The notes: generated by a model not told the origin, from the sequence alone. A stretch of DNA of 64,000 nucleotides from Isoetes taiwanensis (GCA_021234155.1 JAJEKV010000105.1:1710494-1774493), one strand, 5' to 3'; counted from the first letter of the stretch, positions 1-12,206 are shown. Made by a program: numbers and translations.

Positions 1-83
1 TAGATAAGGCCATACGCAAGGATAAGGTACTTTGCATTGTTAGACTTGCCTCAATTGAGTCAGACGCTAAACAGAAGGAGGTA

Positions 84-1511
84 GTGGATGCATTGCCAGA
101 AAAGATTGCTAGTCTTCTCAGAGAATTTAAGGATCTCTTCCCAGATGAGATCCAGAAACTTCCTCCTTTCAGAGGGGTGGAGTGTGAAATAGCCTTGGAA
201 CCGGGTATTAAGCCTACCAGTAAGGCCCCGTACCGCATGAGTCCGCCAGAGTTAGTTGAGCTTAAAAAGCAACTCCAAGAGTTATTGAACCTAGGCTTCA
301 TTCGGCCTAGTGTTTCACCCTTTGGCGGCCTATTCTCTTTGTTAAAAAAAAAGATGGCTCCATTAGGATGTGCATTGATTATAGGCAACTCAACAAGCAT
401 ACGATCAAGAACCGCTATATGCTTTGCCGAGAGCGGATGATCTCGTGGACCAATTGCAAGGAGCCAAGTATTTCTCCAAGATTGACTTACTCTCAGGGTA
501 TCATCAGATAAGAATAAAAGAGGATGACATCCATAAATCTGCCTTTCATACGAGATACGGGCATTATGAATTCACAGTTATGCCTTTTGGCTTAACTAAC
601 GCTCCCGCGACTTCCATGCGGTTGATGAACGATGTCTTCCGAGAATACTTGGATGATTTTGTCGTTATATTCTTCGATGACATTCTCTTCTATAGTAAAA
701 CCCTTGAGGAGCATGGGCAACACCTTAGATTGGCCTTGCAGAAATTGAGGCGTCACCAGCTCTTTGCAAAATTCTCTAAATGCAAGTTTGCCTCACCGAA
801 GGTAGATTACTTGGGGCATATTATTTCAGCCGAAGGTATTGCCACAGATCCGGCAAAGATAGAGGCAGTCAAGGACTGGCCTATCCCCAGTAATGTTTCA
901 GAGGTAAGGAGCTTTTTGGGCTTGGCAGGATATTATAGGAAATTTGTCAAGGATTTTGCCAAGATTGCAGGCCCTCTGACAGACCTTACAAAGCATGAGA
1001 AAGTGAAGGATTGGGTAGAACATTGGAAGGCAAAAGTCCAGACAGCGTTTCAGACGCTTAAGGATGCCTTGACTTCAGTCCCAGTTCTCACATTGCCAGA
1101 CCCAGAGAAAGATAAGCTAGTAGCCACAGATGCCAGTAAAATTGCTACTGGAGGAGTTCTAATGCAGGAAGGCGGGGTTATTGCATATGATTCTAAGAAG
1201 ATGAATGACACAGAACAGCGATACCCCACCCACGCATCGGGGAACTCTTGGCGGCAGCGAGCTCGGGCAAGATATGGAGACACTACCTTCTTGGTAGGAG
1301 ATTCCAGCTAGATACGGATCACCAGAGTCTCCGTTATCTTTCTACCCAGCCAGATCTCAATCTCTGTCAGAGAAGATGGATGGAGTTTCTTGAGGAATAT
1401 GATTTTGAGATCATGTATAAGCTGGATAAGCACAATGTGGTTGCGGATGCTTTGTCACGCCATCCCTTAATAACCCACATCCATTGTAATGCAATTTCCA
1501 CGCCACGGTGA
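84..1511 (+). pseudogene. gypsy reverse transcriptase and RNase H (frameshifted)
   Basis: Three consecutive open segments in different frames cover the reverse transcriptase and RNase H. The first (to about 440) has the RT N-terminus, with an LLREFKDLFPDE-type opening and the RPSVSPFGG motif. The second (424-1311) has the palm: [22 protein letters not shown] and the catalytic box [10 protein letters not shown], where the usual first Tyr is Phe but both Asp remain. RNase H follows, with [14 protein letters not shown] and then, in a third frame, [22 protein letters not shown] and DALSR near 1460. The frame changes fall near 320, 410 and 1230, and at least the first two look like single-base losses. 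These lesions make it a pseudogene. Confidence 0.88.
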
Positions 1512-1832
1512 GTTCTCGGGAAGCAAATAGAGCAAACTTTGGCCACGGATCCAGAATTTCGTGAAGCGAGGCACAATTTGGCCAAGGAGGCACAGACAGA
1601 TAAGGAGCGTCAGGCTTTTCGCTCTTATAAGAAGGAGGGCAATTTGCTTTATTGCAAAGACAAGTTGTGTGTACCCGAGACTTCGTGAGTCTCAGAAGCT
1701 CATTCTTCATGATACACAACAGCACTATATTTGGACATGCAAAGGCTTCATGAAGACCTATTTTAAAATTCGCTCCATCTATTTCTAGCCAAGCATGAAG
1801 GGAGACATTGCCAGATACATTAAGCAATGTAA

Positions 1833-3015
1833 GTGTGTCAGCAAACTAAGGCCGAGCAGTTGAGGGTTCCAGGAGAGTTGCAACCGTTAAATGTGCCCAA
1901 CGCCAAATGGGAGGTGATAACCATGGATTTTATTGTGGGCCTTCCGCGTACACTCCGTGGATATGACGCTTTAATGGTAGTGGTCGACAAGTTGTCGAAG
2001 ATGGCTCATTTCTTGCCATGCCGCATCACGCATTACCCGACCTTGGATACAGATTTTGTTATTCGCGAAGGAATCTTCAAATTGCACGGGATGCCACGGG
2101 TAATAGTATCCGGATGAGATCCCAAGTTTGTAAGTGCATTTCGAAGGATTTCTTTGCCACCATTCGCACAAAGCTTGCTATGAGCACAAAGATATCATCC
2201 TCGCATTTAATGGACAAACAGAGCTTAACCAACCACATTATAGAAGATATGTTGCGGCTATGTGTGGAGTAAGCAAACTCGGTGGGCGATTATATCTATT
2301 TAGTGGAGTTTGCTTATAATAGCATGAAGCGTGAGTCTTCTAGAATGTCTCCTTTCATGATAAATTATGGCTATCAATGCCTATTAACCCGGACACATGG
2401 CATAATCTCGTTTCTAAAGTGGAAGTTTCCCAACAACTCCTTTTGGAAATGCAAGCTTTGGTCGAGGAGGTTCGTGGTTATTTATTGGGCGCAGAGAAGT
2501 CGCCGGAAAAGTGTGGCTGATAAACCAACTAATGTTCCAAGTGGGCTTATTCGGTTTGGCTTAAGATTAAGATTAAGCAAGCCAAGCTCAAAATTGGTAA
2601 CTGCAAGAAATTGGCACCCAAATGGGCTGGGCCGTTCATGATTATTGAACGTATTGGAGAGCAGGCATATCGCTTGGATTTGCCACCCTGCTTGAAGATC
2701 CTTAAGGTCTTTCACGTGAGTCTTCTGAAGAGACACACTCCTGATCCAGAGGAGATGTTGGATACACCCACCCTCCTTGAAATGACGGATGAGCAACTAG
2801 AGATAGTGCCCGAAGCTCTTCTTGATCGGGCCTATAAGCAGACCAGAAGGACTCAAATGCTCCAATATTTAGTCAAATGGAAACACTTGCCGGTGGAGGA
2901 TGCTATGTGGGTAAGGAAGATGGACCTTGAAAAGCATTATCCAGAATTCATGCGGGAATCTCAAGGCCGCACCATCAACGATATCATCAACCCCGATTCC
3001 GGCGGTAAGCATTGA
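1833..3015 (+). pseudogene. gypsy integrase and chromodomain (degenerate)
   Basis: The integrase catalytic core is recognisable from 1890 (KWEVITMDFIVGLP, then MVVVDKLSKMAHFLPC). It has an early stop at about 2115, where the family has the GDRD motif (here SG followed by a stop). The rest of the core (2120-2600) is scattered over several frames. The zinc-binding HHCC part upstream (about 1690-1850) is also damaged. From 2611 a 134-residue open segment holds the C-terminal integrase region (KWAGPFMIIERIG, LPPCLKILKVFHVSLL) and a chromodomain (LQYLVKWKHLPVEDAMW). That chromodomain places the element among chromoviruses. The coding sequence ends at 3013-3015. Confidence 0.85.
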
Positions 3016-3421
3016 AGGCTTTAATCTTTTATTTTAATTGAAGGGGGTGGTCCCTTCAACCACAACTTAATTATTATGTGTAAATACTGACGTATTGACA
3101 TGTGCAGGCCAGTGAGCGGTAGGTGACCTGCACATGTATAGGGGGTTGCTGATGGCCCAAGCGTCTGTATTTTCATAATGTCTATTATTGGACTCCGGTC
3201 CTTGAATTTTCCATGTGATAACGATGTGAAATGCACATTGGTGCGTAAACAATTTTGTGATCTTTAAACCTTAATCATGTTTTATCTTCAGGAATAAGAA
3301 GTTATTCTCATCTATTCATGTGTAACTTACTGTATTTCATACTGATGTATTTTAGGACACATCTTAGCTATTTCTAACTAGTCCCAATGCTGAGGACATC
3401 ATTATTCCAAGGGGGGGAGAA
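3016..3421 (+). other. gypsy 3' untranslated region with polypurine tract
   Basis: No coding sequence is visible between the end of the chromodomain and the LTR. The last 13 bases (3409-3421) are purines, with seven consecutive G, and end directly at the TG that opens the LTR. This is the expected position for the plus-strand primer of reverse transcription. Confidence 0.75.
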
Positions 3422-4936
3422 TGTAACGTTCCACGTATTTATACGGTATATGTATAAATACGCTGACACGTCACGGGCCGAGGATACGCCATCATGGGGG
3501 TATGTAACCTACGGAGTTAACCATACATGATTAATTTAGCTATGCTAAATTAATAAGGGTTTAATTAAGGGTTAATTGCCTAATTAACTTAATTAAGCTA
3601 ATTAATTAATTAGTTAAGAGACACCTGGCCAAACTCGATTGGCCAGAATGAGGATGCTAATCTGAGGCAGCAAATTGGATCCCTATCCCAATTTTGCCCC
3701 AAATCGAACCAAGGAGCAGGAGCAGTTGAGCGCCCAGCCTATTTAAGCATGGAGATTCCACATGACAACGGTTCCAGTCGTAATTCGGGTTAGTAAATAG
3801 GTTAACTTGGTATTTCTAGGGTCAGCGCCTCTGTCAAGCTTCTTTGTTGATCTTTTGCTGTTGAATAACCCTTGTTTGATAGTTAGAACTGTTCTTAGTT
3901 CTTGATTATGTACTGTGATGGATGGATGTATCTTTGGTAGCATCTCTGTTAGTTCTTCCAGAAAACAGGGATTAAGGGGGGTAGAGACCTCTGTACCCTA
4001 TGCTTCTATTAGATCCAGTAATACCCATTACTTGCGGCCTGCGCACAAGATCCCACCGAGCTGTGGAATCTATGGCATCATTGAAGCATCAGATAAAGGG
4101 CCGTAGTGATGAAGTGTGGGGTGGGGTCTCGCCTGAGCATAAAAGGCTACGGGGACTCCTATAGTGAGCTAGGCCTAATAGTCGGTCACATAGAGGGCCG
4201 GGTATGGGTCTGACACTCCCTGGGTACAGAGGTGTGACCCGAAGGGGGCATCCTGTATTTTGATGATAAAGTTAGGGGAGTAAGTCGGGTACGGAAGGAG
4301 GTGCTGAGGGATCTCCTCCTCTAGCTCACATGCGACTGTGGAAGGGGACACTTCCCCGACCTGCCTCATCGGACCAGGGAGATGCAACCTGGAGTAGGCT
4401 CACGTGCTTACCCCTTTGAGCCTACGTCTCCGGAAGGCTACAATGGCGCCATAGCTTGATTCAGCTCATCTGCAAAGTGTGCACAGGAGGGGCGGATGGA
4501 GTGGACAACCCTAGCCAATGGTCTATGCCAGCCAATGCCTTGTTAAGATTCGGTCTGCTGATCTCCTGAGACCTAGCCGTCAGTCGATCCCCATTGGAGT
4601 CTGAGCCGGATAGAACCTTGGGTTTGGGATGTCTTCCTTAGTATTAGATGTATCTTCTCTGTTGCCATTATTTGGATGGATGTGCCACCCTTCGTGGTGG
4701 TTATTTATTATATGATTATGCTGTGTGCTAACCTTGTATTCACGCTTCCGCGACATAGGAGATCCATTGAAGGTATGGACCGGAATGACACCTCCGTGTC
4801 TTTCCCTTGGGTATCTGCTATGCAGGTAGTCCGAGGTAGACGGAGGGCCCTGCTCATGGCGAGTTGATTGCCATGGGAGGGGGAAGTCCCTGTATGTATA
4901 CGTCCGGAGGGCCGTATATGTTCAGGGAGCGTCACA
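3422..4936 (+). repeat. 3' LTR of the gypsy element
   Basis: This segment of about 1.5 kb starts TGTAACGTTCC and ends GGGAGCGTCACA. The two ends are imperfect inverted complements (TGTRACGYTCC), as expected for LTR termini. It follows the polypurine tract and holds no convincing ORF. A TATA-like sequence (TATTTAAG) lies at about 3739 and would be the U3 promoter. The second LTR of the element is outside the window. Confidence 0.8.
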
Positions 4937-5878
4937 AATCTAGAGGAATCTTGGGGTATTCTTTTGGAATCTAGGGGAATCTAAAGGAATCTTCATAAAA
5001 TCTTTAAAAATCTATGGGAATCTAGATGGAATCTTGGAGAATCTAGGAGAATCTTAATAAAATCTAATAGAATCTTTGTAGAATCTTAAGAATCTAGGGA
5101 ATCTTTGTAGAACATTAAGAATTTTAGAGAATCTTTGGGAATTTAGGAGAATCTAAGCGAATCTTAAGAGAAACTTTGTGAATCTAGGAGAATCTTCCTG
5201 AATTTTTTGAGAATCTAGGGAAATCTTGATGGAATCTTAGAGAATCTAAGAGAATCTTCATAGAATCTTGGGGAGTCTTAAGAGAATCTATGGAAATTGT
5301 CATAAAATCTTGGGAATCTCCATATAATAGATAGAATCTTGGAGAATATAAGGGAATCTTAATAAAATCTAAGGGAATCTCCATATAATCTTAAGGATCT
5401 AGGGGAATCTTTGTAGAATCTTAGGGAATCTAAGGGGAAATCTAAGGGTATCTACGAGAATCTTGGTGCAATCTTGAAAAATGTAGGGGAATCTTCATAG
5501 GATCTTAGAGAATCTACAAGAATCTCAAGAGAATCTTAGGGATTAGGGAGTCTAGGGGAATCTTCTTATAATCTAGGGGAGCTAGAGGAATCTCAAGAGA
5601 ATTTATATGAATCACAAGCGATCCTTTGGGAATCTAGGGGAATATTCCTAAAATCTTTGAGAATTTAAAGTAATCTTGATGGAATCTTCATAGAATCTTG
5701 GAGAATCTAGATGAATCTTGGGGTATTCTTTTGGAATCTAGAGGAATCTAAAGGAATCTTCATAAATTCTTTAAAAATCTATGAGAATCTAGATGGAATC
5801 TTGGAGAATCTAGGAGAATCTTAACAAAATCTAGGGGAATCTTTGTAGAATCTTAAAAATCTAGGGAATCTATACATT
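4937..5878. repeat. short-period GAATCT tandem array
   Basis: About 940 bases are built almost entirely from degenerate units carrying GAATCT, spaced about 8 to 18 bases apart (variants of AGGGAATCTTNG). A longer-range order is also present: a stretch of about 125 bases starting at the TTGGGGTATTCTTTTGG motif (4951) recurs at 5718 with few differences, a period of 767 bases. No ORF is meaningful here; the one 66-residue minus-strand ORF is repetitive by construction. The array abuts the LTR at 4936. Confidence 0.9.
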
Positions 5879-8023
5879 TTCGTTTCATCCCATTTTATTT
5901 TATCCCGTTGATAGTACAAAAACTTGTATATCTTCCTTATATATATTCTTATAGGGCTGTGTCTGGATGGACGATCTAATGAATCATAGCCGTTGAGTCA
6001 GTCATGAGCAAAATTGGGGCCATCATGGCCATCGGTTTATGCCGACGTGGCGCCATGGCAAGCTTCATGCTCGCCTTCTAGCTATGGTGCGGCTCTCAGA
6101 ACCGCAGAAATGCTTTCAGTAGTTCTTTCTTGCAGAGCTATGGTGTCGAGCCTTGGGAAAGTAGGTTTGGCGAGGTGTTCCTGGTACCGACCGGGCGGCG
6201 GCATGGCAAGCTTCACAGTGTGCTTTCAGGCCAGGTTTTGTCCGGCAGTGTTATGGCGCAGAGGGCAAATTTGCTTTGAGCCTTCTTGCATGGCGAGTTT
6301 TATTTGGACCAGAGGTTCGAGTTTCTAGCAAGAACCATGCCGGAATTGCTTGGTAGGGGAGGTATGCTCGAGAGACATACCGGCTCGATTTAACCTCTAT
6401 TGTGCAAAAAACATGCAAGTATTTTGTCTGGATTGTGGTAATTCTTAGTTAGTTTGCCTTTCTGACATATCCATGGCTCATCGATCCCTTTTATGCTTTC
6501 CGGCTTGGCAACCCTGCTCTTGTTGAACCCTGGTTGTCTTTTAGCAGTGTTGGAGTGTTGTTCGTCTGTACAAATGCTGTTGGCATGGTGCTCTGCTTAT
6601 GAAGTCAACTGTTCTAAAACGTCCTCTTTGCCATACGTGCTTTTTAAGTTGTTGATTTATACGTGATGCCCTGGATCCTATCAAGAAAGATGCTTTGAAA
6701 GCTGTCGGCGTGCCCTTTGTTTCCAGAATGACAGATATCGACCATCAGGTATGTGTCGGCTGTTAGTTGCCACTGGAAATTGTTTAACAATTGTTAAAAT
6801 TGCTTCAGATGCTTTTGTAAGCATGGGTTGCTTCAAGACTCCCTATGGTAGAAGTAATGCAGAAAGAAGATGATCTCATGGGGACATTAGAAATCCTTCA
6901 GGACTATTTGTGCTCCTTGGCGTCTCGGTCGGTTTGTTCAATCAAACCGATAATACATAATGGCATCCAATTAAACTTGGATTTGAATTGCAATAGGCAT
7001 AGGATTGGGATTACGCATTTTATGTTGCTACAACAAAAGCTGGAGCATGAATTTTTGTCTCTCACAAAACTATAGTGTGGATTTACAAAATCAACCGGCG
7101 ATTGTGGCTATAAGCTCCCGCAAATTGAAAAGGCGATTGTGCTTATAGATTCTCGAATGTTTTTTTTCTTCTTGTCAATGACCATATCCATAAACTTTGT
7201 CACCGGTCCCGGTTATTTACAAAGCCGGGGAAACATGTCTTGATAATTGAAACAGAGATTTGGACATCCGGTCTTCCCATATGGAGCTAGCATACTTTTT
7301 TCGGTTGCTTTATTTGATTTGCAATCAACACAGTAAAGATAAACAATCCTCTTCCTCGGCTTATAGAAAAAGACAATCCTCTTTCGGGCTTATAGAAAAA
7401 GCTTTGCTTACAAACGACAAATAGCGCCAGGATTCCACGACACATCCAAAATGATCACCCTTGATGCACCTGTTGGCAAGTGCGTTTTGTAGAGGTACCT
7501 TTTTTCTCATAACGTGTTTATTGAAAGATGTGCAGGGGATGCTATTGAAGTTGTGAAACTAGCTTATTAATACTGGAAGTTCTTAATATGCATAGATTGT
7601 ATAGAGTGCAGACGAAACACTAATTATTCTACCAAATAACCTATGATTCCAGTCAAATTTGAATGCCAAGAGGATCCTGATAGTTTTCAAGCTCATGTTG
7701 GTATGGTTGCTCCAGGAACCATCTTGGACAATGACAACTTAAGACAAAAAAATATTTAAAGACGCATTGACATTATATATTGCAGAAAAATGAAGAGACA
7801 TGAAATGGATACCATGTTGCATATGGTAGAACAATGATTTTGTTTGTTTGCAAGATCTAGATTGTTGTAGAGGATTTGAGATGTATTAGCAATGGTTATC
7901 ATTGTAACATAATAATTATCTTTGCTTTACAGGGGATATTGATGGATAAACAAGAAGGGCTGAATGTTAGCAGTAGTCACATTGATAGCTTGTGAGACTA
8001 TAAGGGGATATTGAAGGGGAAAT
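5879..8023. other. no firm gene; scattered possible exons
   Basis: I see no recognisable gene. An open stretch ending DALKAVGVPFVSRMTDIDHQ at about 6751 is followed by a canonical GTATGT donor and could be an exon of an unknown plus-strand gene. Another short peptide-like stretch, ECQEDPDSFQAHVGMVAPG, lies at about 7658-7714. Two short direct repeats occur: 28 bases containing CTTATAGAAAAAG at 7340-7400, and GGCGATTGTG with CTTATA at 7095-7150. None is enough for a gene call. Confidence 0.35.
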
Positions 8024-8046
8024 AATAGAATAGAATAGAATAGAAT
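8024..8046 (-). repeat. pentameric (ATTCT)n tail of the LINE
   Basis: On the plus strand four to five copies of ATAGA lie at the 3' end of the LINE. On the element's own strand this reads as tandem ATTCT/TTCTA units in place of a poly(A) tract. Short tandem tails are known in several LINE groups (for example TAA repeats in the I factor), so this is plausible as the true 3' terminus. Confidence 0.6.
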
Positions 8047-8291
8047 ACATTAATGTCCCTTGTGCCGTAAGGCCCCTGGACTTGTGTAGCATGGGCGAGC
8101 TCCCTAAAAGGGTGCTACTAGCACATCACATTTGTTTTAATGTAGCCTTTTTCAAGGCTGACTTTTTCCTTTAATACCAGCACCGCTTTTACCTCGGCTT
8201 CTTGGCCGTGCGGCGATAAGCGTCGTTATCAATCAGCTTTTAGGCGGGAGCAATTTGTGTGTGAGGTCAGTAAGACCCGTATTGTACCGGA

Positions 8292-11200
8292 TCATATTAC
8301 AAGCCCTCTTTCCTTTGTGTACCTCTCTCGTAATGCGGTCATCATTCTTTGGATCGCATCTGCCAGATCCCGTAACGATTCCGTCATCTTCATCATCCTG
8401 TGGACTGGTTCCCCCCACTTTATATTTCTATATCTGTCCCTGATGTCCCCATAGATCGGACAGTCGTTAATCATGTGGTTTTCATCCTCTATTCCCCCCC
8501 TGTCACAAATTCTGCATATCCTGTCCTCCCTGTCTATCCCTCTCCACCTGTCCTTTTCGATTCTTAGATCGTGACTTCCCATCCTGAATCTGACCAGTAT
8601 GTCCCTTCTGTTCTTCCCCAATATGTTATCCCGGTACACCTGGTGTCCCATTTGTTGGTCTGGATTAAAAACTTGTACGAGCCAGTCTGTCTTGGGTCCT
8701 GTATGTCTCTGCAGCCATGCTCTTGTCGCTATGTCTGCCCACTCCTCATTCCACTGCTCTTCCTCTATCAGGTCACTCAGGTTTAGTCCCATCTGCCTGG
8801 TCCATGTTGCCACCTCTCTGAACCATCCAGTGCCTTCAAGGATGTGCGATTTTGCTGATTCGGTGATTGCAATGCTGGACAGTTTCCCTTGGATGTCTCC
8901 AGCGTTGTCTCTGAGCAGGTATCTTATGGTTCTCTCCCATGCTCTCACTTCCATCGGCCTTTGCCCTGTTTCGAGGACCATGATTGTCAGTGGCGTGTTT
9001 GTTCTTACCCTGAATTCCTGTCTGTGCCACTGCCTAAAGATTCCTTCCTGCTTTTCCCAGTTTCTTTCTGTTAAGCCTGGCCCCCATGCTTCTGCTCCGT
9101 ACAACTGGGTGGTGGCTATCGCTGCACTAAATAGGTAGCACTTGATGTCCCAATCAGTTATTCGACTTCTGTTACAGAAGTTTTTCATGTTAAAGTAACT
9201 TCCTATAGCTGATTGGAATCTGGCGTTAGCTCCTTTGGCCCATTTCCCTGTGCCATGTGCGTCATAACCTAGATATCTGTATTCTGTTGCTTCCTCTATC
9301 TCCTTCTCTTTATATCTGAAAGGTTTATGCCTGTTCCTATGTCCAAAGATGACTATCTTTGTTTTTGCTAGGTTCACTGTTAGCCCTGTATCTTCACAAA
9401 ATTGTTCCAGAATTTTGAGCAATCTGTGCATTCCTTTGTTTTTTGTTGCCATCATACTAAGATCGTCCGCATATAGCATTATTGGTACCTTAGTGTCTCC
9501 CAGTGTTGGGGCATACTCGTCCCCTTGCTGATCTGTTATGTATCCCTGTAGTGCATCTATGTATATTCCAAACAGAGTTGGGGATAACGGGCATCCCTGC
9601 TTCACACCTGTGTCACATATTATCGGCTGTCCTTCCTGCTCCATCTTAGCATACACCTTGTGGTACAGTCTTGCAATCGATCCCACCATGCTTCTCGGGG
9701 CTTGCATGTCCATCAGTCTTTTTAGCAGCTTCTCTCTCGGGACTGTATCAAACGCTTTTCTGAAATCTACAAAGCAGCAGATTATTTTCCTTCCATGCGC
9801 TTTGTTCTGCTCTATTAGTATCCGAAGGGTCACGAGATGATCTGTGGTTGAGTGCTCTGGTCTGAACCCAGCTTGTCCTTGTGCTCTCACATTTCCTTCT
9901 TCTGCCCATTCCTTTAGTTTGTTATCCAGTACCTTTCCAAACCATTTTGCGAAAATCGAGCTTACCATTATCGTCCTATAGTTCCCTGGATCTTTTCTAT
10001 TCCCTGCCTTATGTAGGGGTATGACTCTGTTGTATGTCCATCTGTCTGGGAGCCCTGTATGTATGATGCCATTAAAAATGTCTGTTACCTGTCTGCCAAT
10101 TTCTGTCTCAGCGCATTTCAGCAATTCCACGGTCAGGCCGTATAAATCTGGTGCTTTGTGATTAGCCATCTTGTTTAGGGCTAACATTACTTCCAGCATA
10201 TTGAAGCATGGTTTGTCCGGGTCATGCTATATTGGTATTGGTACCGGCGGTGCCCCTGTCTTATATAATTTGTCCAGGTATGTCTCCCATCCCTCGGTCC
10301 CAATGTCATCTTGTTCGTCCCTTGCCTTTACATTGCTACCCCCTCCTCTGTTTTTGAATCCTCTCCAGAATCTTCGGGGCTGTTTTCTCAGCAGCTTTTC
10401 CATGTACCATTGGTGCTGTAGCAGGTTATTGTATCTTTTCTTCTTCAGTAACCTTATGTATGCTACCTTTTCTTCCCGGTATGTCTCCCTCCCCTTATGC
10501 TTTCTTAATTTCCTCTTGTGTTCTCTGCACTCGTCATCGTACCATACTGAAGCTCTGAATGCCCTGTTCTTCCTAATTTTGATCCTTCTCCCAAACACAT
10601 CTGCTGCTACCCTTATCATTATGTCATTGAGGGTATTCACATTATCACTTGCATTGTGTTCCCCCCAGTCCCATTTTCCCATTTCCTCCTTGATCATTTG
10701 GGTAAAGGTTTTTGCGTATCTTTCCTGGAATTGAATCCTTACCCTGTCTTTGTTATCCTTCTTTATTTCTGTGCCATCCTTTTGTGGCGTTTCATCCAGT
10801 CTAAATGTTAGTTTGATCGGTCTATGGCTTTCCCTTTTCCCAGTCGGCCATTCCTGTAGCATTAGCCCTTCTATCTTTTCCGCTGCTTGGTCGCTCAAAA
10901 TTATATAATCCACTATGCTCTTACCATGTGAGTTTTGGCTCGTAAAACCTCCCGATCCCCTCCATTTTTTCACGCCATTAGCTATGATCACCCCTGTTGC
11001 CGTGCAGACTTCCAGCAATAGCTCACCCCTAGCGTTGACCTCAGCCTTATCTTCTGTATCCCTCTGCCATTCCTGTGTCCTCGCCGTATACACTATCTGA
11101 CCATCTTTCTCATCCGCGTGCGTAATTTGTGCTTGTTCCTGTCTGGTTCTGGCATTTAGATCTCCTACTATAATCATTGGTCCTTGTCCCTTCCATTTCG

Positions 11201-12206
11201 TTATGTTCTCTCCCAGTTCCAGCAATTCCAGCTTATCGCTGTTTGGTGGGTAATATGCAATTATCAGAACTACCTCTTGTTTGTTTTTCAATTGAATATT
11301 CAAAACCATATATCTTTTATTGATATCTGAATGTAACATACATGCATTTTTAGCTGCACTATTCTTTATATAACAAGCCAGACCTGCACTCCCTCTCCCT
11401 TTCTTGAAATCCCTGTCTTTCCAACATGTAAACAGCTGGTACCCTTCCTCCTCTGGTAACCTTTTAGTGTTATGCTCCCAAGTCTCTGCCAAACATATTA
11501 TGTCGCAGCCGTGGGCACCTTCTAGTCTTTCTCCATCATCCCATGGGTACCCGGTACAGTTCCAGTACCATAATGTCAGCGTCTTTTCCCCCGAGGTTGC
11601 TCCTTCGGGGTCTCCATGTTTTCTGTGCCATTGCCCGTTCTCCTTGGCCTTCCTCTGGTTTTCATTGTCGGGGTTGGCCCTTCGAACCCTGCTTGATTTG
11701 TTCGCTCTTCGTTTCCCCCGTTTCCGCTTCCTCCTATTGCTCTGTTCTGGTTCCCATCTACCGTGATTGCTCTTAGTGCCTCCCTCTGCATTCTGTTCTC
11801 CAGTACCTGTTGTATGGGTTTCATGAGGTGTGAATTTTCCTTCTCTGCTTCCGTTGGTTTTGCTATCCCCTGCAGCCCTTCCATCTGCTCCTGCGGTTGA
11901 GTCCCTTGCTCTCTTACCCTTTTGTGTATGTATACCTTGCCATTCTTGACCCCTGCTTGTATCCCTGCTTGATCCAGTTCCCTGGCTTTGGCCAATTCCC
12001 TGTGTAGCCCCTGTCTCTGCATCACAGTTAATGCCTCCTGTACTTTGATTCCATTCCTCAATCTGGATCCCATCCGTAAGATCCTCTCCTTGGTTGCCAT
12101 GTCCCTCAATGTCAGGTTTATGTGCCTCGATCTCCCCCTCCATTGGCCCGGTCGAGGGCTTTGACGATGACGCCCTCGTGTTCCTTGAACACGAGGTCTC
12201 TATCAC
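8292..12206 (-). pseudogene. LINE ORF2: AP endonuclease and reverse transcriptase, one in-frame stop
   Basis: Two long open segments (12206-10227, 659 codons; 10199-8292, 635 codons) are in the same frame, separated by one TAG at 10229-10227 and nine further codons. The first has an APE-type endonuclease from about residue 213: LTLWYWNCTG, CDIICLAETW, GSAGLACYIK, IIVGDLNAR, VDYIILSDQ and SHRPIKLTF. The second has the reverse transcriptase: MANHKAPDLYG, GYRTIMVSS-like NYRTIMVSS, GQAGFRPEHSTTDH, CFVDFRKAFDTVPR, GVKQGCPLSPTLF and the active site LYADDLSMMA. It ends with a CCHC-like finger (CRIC, H, C near residue 570). The 200 residues before the endonuclease are low-complexity and overlap ORF1, so the real start is probably near 11590. 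Only the TAG makes it non-functional. Confidence 0.92.

Larger units (their letters stand above)
1..4936 (+). mobile_element. Ty3/gypsy chromovirus, 3' part with 3' LTR
   Basis: This is the downstream part of an LTR retrotransposon whose 5' LTR, gag and protease lie before the window. The order reverse transcriptase, RNase H, integrase, chromodomain, polypurine tract, LTR is that of a Ty3/gypsy chromovirus. The coding part is interrupted by several single-base frame changes and stops, so this copy cannot make a polyprotein. The polypurine tract (3409-3421, A2G7AGAA) directly precedes an LTR that opens with TGTAACG, and the LTR closes with CGTCACA. The right flank is the GAATCT array, so the element probably inserted in or beside that array. 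The target duplication cannot be tested because the left end is missing. Confidence 0.9.

Noticed and set aside
4937-5878. Regularly recurring GAATCT units as a CRISPR-like array
   Set aside because: Units are too short, degenerate and irregularly spaced, there are no unique spacers, and the context is a plant nuclear genome. It is satellite-like DNA.
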